From the NCBI RefSeq assembly GCF_036417845.1, contig NC_089984.1, positions 5,828,001-5,892,000 of the forward strand: a DNA stretch of 64,000 nt. Reading direction: 5' to 3'. A model generated the notes under the pieces. The model worked only from the letters and a program-made list of their open reading frames with translations, ran no database searches and was not told where the DNA came from. Numbering within the stretch: the first letter of the stretch is position 1; each line of letters begins with the position of its first letter. The stretch is from Apteryx mantelli. Its lineage: Eukaryota; Chordata; Aves; Apterygiformes; Apterygidae. A program made the position numbers and the translations under genes. This document shows, piece by piece, positions 23,501 through 35,000 of the stretch.

Positions 23501-24204
23501 ATCTGTGAGGGACAACTCAGACCCAGGTGTGGTCTGCACAGACAGACAGGCACAAGTTCTTCTGTCCTAGCCTGCAAAGCCTGCCCACAAGTAGCGTCCC
23601 TGCTGCTTTGTGCCAGCAATGAGGTCCTGTTTGCAAAGGTCCACCAAGGCAGGGCCTTGCAGGTTCCCATGATCCAGGGAACGGACCATCTAGCAGCCAT
23701 CAAGCACCTTTGTCTCAAGCCAAAATATCACCCTAATTTCTTACCTGGCATTGGAGTGCTCCCTCCTCCTTGTCCACAGTTCAGACACTGCCAGCCTCCT
23801 TTCCTGGTGCTCCCTGCCTCTCTCGAGTTCATCTCCCAAAAGGTAGTCCTGATCTGTGGTTCCTTTGGGACTCCTGCACACCTTACACATCCCCTCGTCC
23901 AACAGCTCTGCCTAGTTTCCATCCCCTGGCTGACACCCGTGTGCCGCCTGTCTCGGGTTATGTGACAGTGTTCAGGGCAGACGCTGTTCGGCAGCGGTTG
24001 TACAACTAAAGCATCTCTGCCCACTGACTTGAGGAACCCTCACACCCCCTGTCTGGGTTGCACTGAGCATGAACGCTGTCAGCAGTGTGCAGCAAAACAG
24101 ACACAACAAGGCAGCATCAGGCTCCAGCTCCACATCACTGGCATTTCCCAGCAAAGGGATAACCAGCTTGTTTTCTCCCCTTCCCCACTTTTTTTCCAAC
24201 TTAC

Positions 24205-24347
24205 CTGTCTGAGAAGCCCAGATTTAGCTGTGGTCTCTCCTCCTTATCCCGTATCTGGAGCACAGGAGCAGGGTGCAGAAGGATGCAGGCAGTTGGGTGC
24301 TGCAGAGCTCTGGCATTTCAGAAGTAACAGTGCTGCTGGGCTGTCTC
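24205..24347 (-). ncRNA. Exon-like segment on minus strand
   Basis: A minus-strand acceptor (tttcattgtgttgcag) before 24347 and a donor (cag|gtaagttgg) after 24205 give 143 nt. All three frames contain stops, so if transcribed it is probably noncoding. Confidence 0.25.
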
Positions 24348-24940
24348 CTGCAACACAATGAAACGTCAGTATTTGTGCCTGCGATTGCCGTATATTTGAA
24401 AGATCTACTCCCCTGCTCTAGCGAGCCTCCATTTGAGAGCCCAGATGCTTCTGCAAACAGAGCTGACCTCTGAAAAGCTGGCCCTTAGAGTCAACAGAGA
24501 CTGGCCGGTCGACATCCTGCAGAGCTATTATTTCTGGAAGATGGTGGTGTGCTGGGACACATCAGTTAAGTTTTCTGAGAGCAGCTGGAACCTTTTCATG
24601 CCTTTTGCCTTCCCAATTCTTTGTCACTGATTTGCGTTGTCATTTGCTGTTGGTGTTTGGCTGTTGCCATTTTTTTAATGAATAACCTTCCTCAAAATCT
24701 CCACCAGCTGTGCCTACCCCACAAGTCCCTGGCAGGCTGAGTCCCACCCCAGAACCAGGACCTGCAGCTACCCCAACAAGCCTGTCACCAGGCTTAAGTT
24801 TCTAGAACAGTCTTTGCACAGCGCAAGCCACCTACCTGGCACGTTTAATTCAGCAACACTGGTATTTCATGAAAGCAGCGCTACAGTAACCAGCCGTCTA
24901 ACACCAGCCCTCCAGAGTGCCATCCAGGGCAGATACTCAC

Positions 24941-25145
24941 CTACATCATTGATAGCTGGAGGGGGGCGTGCCAGGGAATTTCTCTGAATCTGGTGTTTCT
25001 AAACCCCAACTACTCCTGATGGCTGCATCAATCCCTACAAGGCTTGTAAGGGTCCAACAGCACCTCCAGCCATAGCACAGCAGAAGCACGCAGGATAAGG
25101 CTCTCTGCCACCTTAAGGTCCTTCTGCTCTGAGTGTGCTGGTTAT
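24941..25145 (-). ncRNA. Exon-like segment on minus strand
   Basis: A minus-strand acceptor (cagactgtgttgcag) of modest quality precedes 25145, and a donor (gtag|gtgagtat) follows 24941, giving 205 nt. One frame is nearly open but has no recognisable product. More minus-strand donors lacking clear acceptors follow 23745, 24836 and 25754. Confidence 0.2.
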
Positions 25146-25673
25146 CTGCAACACAGTCTGTTCTGGGGAGGCAGGCATGGAAAGCACCTTTGTACAACAA
25201 GCATGTCAGACGCAGGGTCCCACAGGTTTTGCTAGGGACAATCCCCCTGCAGCAGGTAGGCTTGGAGGAGGTTTCGTCTCACGGCATTACATGACCAGGA
25301 AGCCTTGGGTACGAGCAAGGAGTGCTCCTCTGTCAGTCAGTGGACCACTACTCTTATCGCCTGAGTAGCAGGAAGGGTGGAGGAAGAGAGACACTCCACC
25401 TCCCAACAGGCAAGGGAGAGAGGGAGGCAGCCCAGGCAACGGGACAGGTCGGGATCTCTCCTGCTCCCTACAACCGCGAGGGGCTGCAGTGCCAGGGCAG
25501 GCAGACCCCACTCCAGCCCCTCTGTGAGTGGTTTTCCCACAGAAAGGGGAAATCACCTTCACACAGCAGTTAAAGCCCTGGCGCTGCAGAGGGCTGAGCC
25601 TGTTCCAGTGGGATTGTGCCAACTCATACCCCAGTGCTTCTCTGTGAGACGAACTTGGACCAAATCTCTGCAG

Positions 25674-25686
25674 TGCACTTTGCACT
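25674..25686 (-). promoter_or_regulatory. Candidate HNF4 (DR1) site upstream of PLA2G12B
   Basis: The minus strand reads AGTGCAAAGTGCA, an exact direct repeat of AGTGCA with a one-base spacer, the DR1 layout of HNF4 sites. It lies about 160 bp upstream of the ATG. From memory, PLA2G12B is an HNF4-alpha target in liver. Binding is inferred. Confidence 0.4.
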
Positions 25687-25844
25687 CTGATTGCTGTGGC
25701 CTCATCCCAGCTCCCTCAGCAGTGTCTAAAGTCCAGGGGAGAGGGGTGCTTACCTGCCCTGTACGCACACCAGCTCAGTCCCACTCCTCCCTGCCTGCAC
25801 ATCTGTGTGCACAAGGGCTCCGGGGCCTGGATCTGGACTGCAGC

Positions 25845-26079
25845 ATGAGGCTGTTCTTTGAGGCAGCAGTTCTATGCCTGGGCCTGGGCTTAGGGCAATG
25901 CACTGAGGAAACAACACAGGAGAACACCATCCACCATGCTCCCCCAACGGAGTCATCCTCTTCAGACTGGGGCATGGGGGCCATTCGGGACAGCTTTGAA
26001 ACGGTTAACAGCTACTTTGACTCCTTCTTGGAACTGCTTGGAGGGAAAAACGGTGTTTGTCAGTACAGATGTCGATATG
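25845..26079 (+). CDS. PLA2G12B: PLA2G12B exon 1 (coding part)
   Basis: The ATG at 25845 starts [19 protein letters not shown], a signal peptide, followed by an acidic Ser/Thr-rich stretch and the conserved [14 protein letters not shown] block. It ends TAT G before the donor gtaagt at 26080. The 5' UTR extent is not determinable. The frame stays open far upstream, but that part has no homology. Confidence 0.93.
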
Positions 26080-29000
26080 GTAAGTGAAGGGTGTCCCCAC
26101 CCTAAGGACTTGGGGCAAAATACTCCACAGCTAGGTCTGCTGACAACTTTGATTGCTACAATCGACATTGTCTGTCAGTTCTGTGTAAGAGCCCTCAGGA
26201 TGGGGGAGGGCAGAAGGGTAATCAGTAAAAGTGGCATGGCTATGAATTTTGCAGGTTGCTGTATTCTGGCACTGCATATGCTCTGTTACCTTTCAAACCT
26301 GATGTTTAAGTGGCCCTCAGAGTTGTGGTACCAGCCTCCACTTCTGCACCTAATTCCTGCTGGCTCCTCTCTCCCTGCCCTTTCCCCTCTTTCCTATGTG
26401 TGAAAACTCATGGCACTTCCCCCGACATGAGCTGGCTTGTGTCTGTGACCTGACCATCTATAGCACTTGTCACAGAAAAGTCACCACAGAGAGACACAGC
26501 TTCTCTTCTGGTGCCACTGCAGGGAAACCTAATCCACATCTTTCCCCTGACCAAGAACAGACTCATCTTGAGGCTACTCTATTCTTTAAGGAATAATGGG
26601 ACAAAAGAAGATACAGGTCTTACAGTAAGGACCTGTAAGTAACCATGCTGCCAGGCCACCTGGACCCCTGAAGAGAGGGAGCAGGGCAGGCAGCAAGGCC
26701 CCAGAGGGAAGAACAAGCAACCTGGGCAGACCCGACTCAGAAGGGGTTGTTAGTGTCGCCAGTGGCCATAATCTCAGCAACCTTCGGAGTGTCATTATTC
26801 AGCAGTTGCAAGTTGACTAATAAAGTGGGGAGGAGGAGGGGAGATAACAGGAAGGTAAACGAGACCTGCCATCACCATGGAAGAAGCTTTAGTACTGAAG
26901 GTGGAATGAGGCAGCTGTTGCTTGCCTTGGACTTTAGAGTGATTTACCAAAAAAGGAAGAGTTTGGTTTGTCCTAGGGGCAGGATGGAGGGGGTGACATC
27001 TCAGAGACAGCAGGGCAAGAGCAGCCTGGAGTGTGCACAGGGAGGGCAGCGGACAGGGCAGATGGTGGCGCAGCCAGGGCTGAAGCACACCCCTATGCCA
27101 CAGGTCTGCAGTGGCTGCAGGTCACTGGGCAGGCCAAGGCACAGGCAGTGCAAGCTGAGGGGCGTCAGCCATCAGCAGGGTACCCTGAGAACGCACAGGA
27201 TACAGCTGAAACAACCTGTCTGGGAACAGCAAGATGACTTCCCACAAACTGTGCTGTGTGCTCAGCCTCCCCTCCTGCAATAACAGCAATAACCCTGTCC
27301 CTCTTGTCACCTCAGCCCTCCTGCCCACAACTGCCCCAGCCAGTACCTTCACGCCCCCCCCCCCCAGCTTCATCCCACATCCCCGGCTGAATGCCTGGGC
27401 AAGATGCTCCTGAGCACTGAGATGATTTCAACCTCTCTCCTCCCCTGATCATTGCTTTTCACAGACACAAACTTCATGCTTTGGAGATATCCCAGTAACT
27501 CAGTTACCGTCTGCATGCATCTCATTTCTTCCAGAAAGCAAACTGTCCCCCTCCAGCTTGCGCTGCATTGTCTGTAACATGCTCCCTCACAGAGGCAGCC
27601 GAAAGGAAGCACCTCCTTTCCCTTCTGGGCCAGCAGTGAGGGCACTAGGAGAAATGCAGACACTGTGGGCTGTGGTGCTGGGACCCGATTTCCCTGTCAG
27701 GGCAAGAAGGCGGTGGGGCCACTCTTAGCCAAAGCTGGGCTGCAAGAAGAGTTTAAAAGTAGACGTAACCTTTTTTTTTGGGGGGGGGGGTATGGTTTTT
27801 GTTTTGTTTTTAAAAGGTGTATACACCTGTCCTCCCCCTGCCAGCTCTGCCCCTCAGGCCTCCACCGTATCCGCAGACAGGGCAACCAGGAAGCAGCAAG
27901 CTGGGCACCTCAGGCCCACAGCAAGGACCCCAGTACTTCAGTCAGCCCCAATGAGCCAGGAGCCTCCACCTGGCAGCCCCGTTACCTCAGCTCAGCAGCC
28001 CGGTTACCTGAGCCCCGCAGCAAGCCCATCACCTCAGCGTGGCGGCCATGTTACCTCAGCTCCGCAGGCTGGCACTTTAGCCCCAGGGCCTCGAAGCAGG
28101 CCCATCACCTTAGCTCCGTGGCCCCGCAGCAAGCCGAGCACCTCAGTCCGGCGGCCCCAGTTCCTCAGCCCCGTTTCCCAGCCCGGCGGCCCCGTTACCT
28201 CAGCCCCACGTCCCCAGCCCCGCGCCCCGCAGCACGTCCGTCGCCTCAGCCCCGCCGTTACCTCAGCCTCGTGGACCCGACGCCTCAGCCCGCTGCTGCC
28301 CATCACGCCGAGGCGACAGCGCCGATTGGCTGCTCTGCCCTGGGGGCGGGGGTGGGAGGCAGGAGCAGCCAATGGGCGCGGGGCTCCGCGGGCGAGCGGG
28401 CGGCAGGGCCGCTCCTGGCTGTGCGCGAGACCCCGCCGTTAGGGGGCGCCCGGCCGTTGGGGCCCCGCTGGGGGGGGGGGCGGGGGAAGGGGAGCGGCCG
28501 TTGGGGCCCCGCTGTGGGTCTGTGCTCACCAGAACCAACACGAAGCTCTTCGTCATCTGCTGCCGAATCAGGGCGCGATTACTCTTTCCCCAGGCACGCA
28601 GTAAAAAGGGTGCCTTCCACTCTCATTCCAGCCGAGAGATGCTGATAATAGCTTGTTTTGCCATGGTAAAGGTCAGGACTTACCTGTAATTGCCATATCC
28701 ATCTTCAGCTGAGTACTAAACTTTTGGCTGTTCAGGCGGTTGGTTGGACTCTCCTCCTGCTTTTTCAGCACTCGGTGAGGCCTGAAAAACAAACAACTTG
28801 ATGGCTTGCCCCCTTAATTCAGCACTTTGGAGTTACACAAATACTTGCTGGCAGATGCCTACTCCTCCTTATAAAACCTCTCCGGCAACTCAGGGTGGAA
28901 ACAGCCTGAACCAGAGTTAAATCCCTCACCAGCTTCCTTCAGCTGCCTGGCCAGGCAGGACTTGCGACATTTTGCTCAGCACTTCGGATTTGTCCTGAGG

Positions 29001-32000
29001 GACTTGGGATGAGGAGGCACATCCAGGCTGCGGGAACAGAGCCCTCGAAGTCGCACTCTCCTGCACAGCCCTAAAAGGCTCTGCCCTTACTTAGCACAGA
29101 AGTAACAACGGACCTCTCCACATGGCAAGGGGCCGGCCCCAACATCATCCATTCATCCCAAAATATATTTACTCCCCCCTGCCAGAGAGCATCAGTGCGG
29201 CAGCATCTGAGACCTCCTGCATGGGCCAGAAATCCCTTGCAGCCAGCTGGCTGTTCTCCAGTCTCTTGGCACAGCTACAACAGCCGGGAGATATTAAAAT
29301 GCATCAGGGAAACTCACTTCCTATTGGAAACTCAACTTCAGCCCTTCTCTAAGGCCATGCCAACAAGGCAGTGCCCTAAAATATACCTTCTTCCAAAGAA
29401 CAGGCTTTCTCAGCAGTGCTGTGCTTCTACACATCAGTGTCGCTCCTCACCATGCTGCAGCTGGTCAGATCCTGCTGTGCCCTAAGTGATCCCCTGGTGT
29501 CCCTCTCTAGCAATGTCCTGCAGCAAGCAGACCCACCACAACAGGCCTCTGACAAAATACAGCCAGCAAAATAGCCAATGTGACCTACCGACTTCCTTCT
29601 CCGTCACAGACAGGCTTGTAGGAAGGGGAAGCAATCAATGGTAACAAGAGCATGGAGCAGATGTTCATGTAGTTCATGGAGAGTCAGAAATGCCTTTTTG
29701 TGCTTTGCTTCTGTTTCAGTGTTAGCTAGAAAACAAGATGAGGAGGAGAGGTTAATTATGGTGTCTTGGACTTTATCTAGCTGAGAAAGAGTTCACAGAA
29801 GTGCGCTTTACAAATGATTAAGCTTTGCTTTTCAGAGAGGAGGGGGCAGGTTTCCTACAAGGAGTCATCTTCCAGGCACTTCAATGTTTTGTGGATCACT
29901 ACAATCCTAACATGAGATTTTTTTTTGTAAAGCCACCTTTCTAAAATATTATACTAGCTGTAACTTCAGCTTAATGGAAAGCTTTCTCTAGAAACACAGT
30001 ATCACCATACCCCAAAACATTCTCACTCCTGCTCTGACCTGCCACCTTACCCCATAACTGACTATTGTTAACTCAACTCCACCTGCTCAAAATAACACTG
30101 GTTTCTGCACTAGAAAAGTTACTTCTGGAGCATAATGTAGATCTGATCTATTCAAAGGGGTCACAAGGCAGAAACAATAGTTTGTGTTGTACTGAGAAAT
30201 ACTCTACCATACAAACCCCAGACCTACAGTGGTAATGTAAACTGGAGAGCTTTATCCTGGCTTGCAGACAGTTAAAGCCTTGGTGCATTTTGAATTTTTG
30301 TAGGGTTGCAGAAAAATTGGTTATGGGCATCTCACAGCTGGATGGGATTTCAGTTTGTTGTTTGCTTGTTGCAAATTTGTTGTTTAAACAAAACAGCTCC
30401 AGCAGTTTTTAATTTAGAAGATGCTGGGGACATTCTTGCATATAACCTTCCGAGGCATTTGGAAAAATGAGGCATTTGGCCGTGTCGCCTTCTCAAGAAC
30501 ACAGTAGATTTATGGCTATATTACCATTGGTACTTTAGGTACCTTGACAGAAAAATGGGGAAAAGAGTTTTAAATGATTATCAGCGCTGGCAAGAAGAAA
30601 ACAGTGGAAATGGAGCTTAAAGGAACCCAACCCTGTCCTGAGGGCTAAATTAGATCTATTTTATATCTATATACCTTCTCTAAGAGTGCTTAGGGAAGCA
30701 GAAATTTAACCCTAAAGGTGACGGACTTACAGAAGGCTCGACTCAAACATGTTTTTGCTGGAGCATTCACACAGTTTACAAAGTCTTCCCAGAGCAGGGT
30801 TCAAACGTCCAGTTTTAACACCTCATTCTGCATTTAAGATCTCCCTTGTATACGCCCAGCTGGCACAGAAGAAGCAATGAGCACACATCAAAGGATGATG
30901 CAGAGAGAAACCAGAAACCGTGATGGGTGGTCTCCAAGGCACTAGAAACAGGACAGCCTTGGCCTCTCCAGGGAGAATCCTCTCCCCTCTTTAAACAAGC
31001 TCTTTGCACAGCTGGGTCAAGGCGCACAGGCCTCGAGTGGCAGCCTGGCAATTTGCCCTCCCCAAACCAGAGGTGTCAGGTTAGAGGGAGGGATGAAGGA
31101 AAGAAAATGAGACAGGACAGGGAACAGGCAGATCTCCTTTCCGTGCAGACAGTTTCTGCTTGGACCCCGTTAGACATGTTTGAAAGTCCTGCCCCGAAAT
31201 AAACACAGCTGGTGACCAAAATGGACATGGACTCAAGCCACACAGGACTGCAGGGAGCCAACACTCCCTGTGACATGACACCACCCCGCACCACAGCATC
31301 TGGGAACTGCCTGGTGCCCTGTTCATTGTCACTAAACATCTGACCAGGAGCAAAGCTTCCCTTGGGTTGGCATTTGTCGAGGATGCAGCTAATCCACACC
31401 AGTCCAGCTGGCGACCTAAGAGAGCAATCCAGTCTGCAGGACCTCTCCATCTGGCTTGGCACCTCTCCCTGGGAAAAGCGAGTCACGAGTATTTGTCAAA
31501 GGAGCTGACGCCTTCTCCTTTGTTTCTTGGGAGCCGTGTCTCCCACTGGAGCATGCACGGTCCTGCAGAGCTGGAGCTACAGCTCCATCTGCACACACAT
31601 CCAAGTGGGGAGGAGGCAGTGCAGTGAAGGAGGAGCGATTCCTACAAGGACACAGCCCTGAATTAGGTGGCACCATCAAGACCTGCAAAGTTGCCCTATA
31701 CAGAGAAGAGCAGGTGCCCGCCTGCGAAGGAACCAACCTGACAATACCAGAAAATCATAATCCCTCTGGGTTCCTCAGCAGTAGGACGCCCGACAGACTG
31801 GCACTGTAAAAAACACAGCAGATTAGGGTCTCTAAAACAAGCAGGTTGCAGCCTTTCAGATCAAGACACCGAGGTGGTGCCAGGCGGGAAGGGGCACAAT
31901 CAAATAAGCAGCGGCGCACACCCTTCACATCCAGAGCTCTCCGTCAGCTGTATGTAAAGCCCCAGACTGGGAAGGCAGGCAGACAGGAGGGTTTGCACAG

Positions 32001-35000
32001 TTTCACAGCAAAGAAAAAGAGATTAAATTGCTGCTGAAGCTACTCTTAGCTGATTGTCTGCTGGAATCTTTCTACATTGGGTAAATAATTATTCAGGGAA
32101 GAAATTCTTGCTCTTCTGTGCATACAAAGGAGCATACTAAGGGAATGCAGAGACAAAGGGACAGAAACGATTTGCAGAAGGTGAACCTCCACCACCACAT
32201 GCAGGAAATGGGCCAAGAAGACCTCATACTCAGAGTAAGACCAGACATGCAGAGAGCATGACTAAGGTCTAGCACAACTTTGCAGAGATCCATAGCTCAC
32301 TGACACTCTTTGAGTGAGCAATGATGGAAAGAAATCCCTTTGCTAAGCTAGTAGCATCTTGGAGGAGTTAAAAATGCAGATGGGTGATCCCAGCTGTGCA
32401 AAGCTCTCAGGAAAGCTGCTAGGCCTGGGAGGTCTGAGGCACTCGCTTCAGCACAGAGGGCTGCTCAGCTGCAAAAACTCACATTGCAAAGAGGGACTTG
32501 TCCATTGTAAGAGCTTGGGAGCAACCCCAGACCTCAGGGCTGGGCTCAGCCCAGCTTTGACATTTGAGTTCCCAGTTCACACAACCCACAGTGCTCCCGT
32601 GGCTGTGCAGGAGGAGGCACGAGCTGAGCCAGGCTGCAGAGCTGCCTCCTGTCATCAGATGCTACAGAGAGCTGCACTGCTGCTTTGTCCCTCTGAAAGA
32701 AATAACTGCCACCTCCCTTCTTAAGCACCATCTTGCTCCGCCTGGACACACTCTGCCTCCGAGGGGCCTGGACTGAGAGCAGGGGCAGTGTCTCAGCCAG
32801 CTCTAGCACCCTTTTTTTCAGTCCCTGCATCTCCTAGAGCAGAAGGAAGCGTTTGGGGATGCAGACCAGAGGCGAGCTGCCTGCCACTCCTCGCTCTTTG
32901 GTGCTGCTTCTGAGAAGATCAACTTTCCTAACATTTTTCTTTCTTTCTCAGGGAAGGCTCCAATGCCGCGACCTCAATACAAACCTCAAGAACCAAATGG
33001 CTGCAGCTCCTATTTTCTGGGGCTCAAGGTACCCGAAAGTGTATGTACTGCCTAACCCACCATTCCTAGATGATACAATTTGCTAACCACAATAACCAAC
33101 TAATAATATTGGGGAGGGAAGAGGCTTAGCTGTGCTACATGTTGACTGTGTGATGACTTGACTTCTCTTAATGACTGAAGCCAGAGCACTGGAAAAGGGA
33201 GGAAATATCATGCAGGTACAGGCAACAAGCAATATATCTGGGACTGCTAAAAGACATGGCTGGCTGCCGATGGCAAGCAAAGGCGAACATTTCAATCTAA
33301 GTGCACCCTCCTAATTTACTGTCAATCAGGGGAGCACTAAGATCCCAGCCACTGCTGGCAGTGAAAGAGGAATCATGTAGACAGGAGTTACGTGCACGAA
33401 GGACTGGCCTGTTCTGGTTGTCTCAGTAGTTACTGAGAGATAAAGCTGCCCGAGTGTGGTAGCCCTAGAGGAGGAAAAGGGGGTACCCGGCCAAGCAGAG
33501 CACCAGTGTGGAGGAACGTGTTTTATCAAAGCCCTGATCAACACCAGTGCCCTTGTGACAGGTAACGCGCTCAGTGCTGGGCAGCTAAGTGACTTACCAT
33601 AATGCACAAACAGCAGTACTTGAAGGTCTTCTCCACACCTGGCACTCCGTCTCCTCCCATGCTTTTTGCTTCTTCTGAGCACTAAAATGCTTTAATGCTG
33701 CACCCACTTGTAATTTCAAAGGCAATTAATGAAATCAAAGTAAATTGAAACCACCAAGAAAAAGCACTCCCAGGAGACTCGAAGAGCAGGAATCACTATT
33801 TAGCTGGTGCATTACTGCTGCCCATGAAGTCTGCAGCAATTAAGCACACTCCTGCTCTGAAAAACCCTCCCTGCTATGGCTAATTTTTCATGTTATTAGT
33901 TCTTTAAACTATATGTCATTGCAAAGCTTGTGGGCATTTCTGCAGTAACTCCTCCTTATCTGGGCAGTCATGAAGAAAAACTCATCTCCTAATTATTAGA
34001 TGAGGAAGGACAAAAAGAGGAAGAATTTATAATAAGCTAATGACTCCAGTCTCTCCAGAGACAAGCCCCATCACCCCTATGGAGAGGTGAACAGAACCCC
34101 CAAGTCCAAATTGTATTTGTTCTTGGCCTCACAAGCACATCTGGGAGAAATAAAGCATTAATAGCACCTACAGCAGATACGCTAGGCCAAAAAGCAGGTT
34201 TTGCCAGGTTTTGGGAAGAGGAGGAAAGAGAAAAGGGGGCTTTGCCACAGCTGGTAAGGACAAGAAGCTTTCTGATGAGCTCTGACAAATGAGACCTAGG
34301 AAATGTTGCAGAGGGGCTGCTCCCCACCTCTTGGCCAGAGGTTACTCCCCAGCGGCAGAGAGGAGAGGAGGGAATGTGGCCTGCCCCACGCTGGGGCAGA
34401 CTGCACTACTGTTGGACGCTTACGTTAGATGGTGAAGGAGGAGCATGCTTTCCCTCCTGCTGCCTCAGGTTTGGGGTGTAGCTTCTGGCAGTTGCAGACA
34501 TTTGAGTCTGAGGCCAGGGTGCAGCCAAGAGACACTTCTTTTCTTTCCTCCCCCAGTTAGATTTGGGCATCCCTGCCATGACCAAGTGTTGCAACCAGCT
34601 GGACATTTGTTACGACACCTGCGGGGCCAACAAATACCGCTGCGATGCCAAGTTCCGCTGGTGCCTCCATTCCATCTGCTCAGACCTCAAGCGCAGCCTT
34701 GGGTTCGTCTCCAAGGTGGAAGGTAGGCTCATGTCCCCTGCAGGGGCAGGGGGATCTGCTTCAGAGAGAACAACTGATGGCAGGGAGGGGTGTTTGTGCG
34801 TAGGGAGTCCTTTCCTTGCCAAACAAAGCAAAAATCTGCAGTAGGGAGAAGCATATCTGTCCTGTGCTTGTCACAGATGGGTCAAAGCTGAATGAGAATT
34901 CACGGTGCTGAGATATGCCCACACACACTCCTACCCCAAGCCTGGACACTTAAAATTATTTACATTTGGAAAATGTAACAAAACACACCTGAAAAGAAGA

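Larger units (their letters stand above)
17086..25844. other. Intergenic region between P4HA1 and PLA2G12B
   Basis: 8.8 kb without a confident protein-coding gene. GC content rises after about 20.8 kb. It contains an (AT)7 run at 20149-20162 and several exon-like segments on the minus strand, listed separately. Open frames here are short and lack family resemblance. Confidence 0.7.
26080..32951 (+). other. PLA2G12B intron 1
   Basis: 6.9 kb. It contains the CpG-rich promoter-like segment and minisatellite near 28 kb, poly(C) at 27354-27365, a T9G11 run at 27771-27790, a minus-strand exon-like segment at 28684-28782 and a FOX-type palindrome at 30381-30390. The rest shows nothing recognisable. 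Confidence 0.85.

Noticed and set aside
25377-26087. Longer PLA2G12B start far upstream of 25845
   Set aside because: The upstream 156 codons have no family similarity and would place the signal peptide internally. The ATG at 25845 gives a normal signal peptide.
27665-28645. A 326-codon open frame on the plus strand
   Set aside because: It runs through the GC-rich minisatellite and CpG-rich segment, has low-complexity Pro/Ala/Arg content, lacks homology and lies inside a PLA2G12B intron. GC-rich DNA has few stops.
33026-33034. Earlier donor gtaccc within PLA2G12B exon 2
   Set aside because: It would remove the conserved VPES, and its match to the donor consensus is poor compared with gtatgt at 33041.
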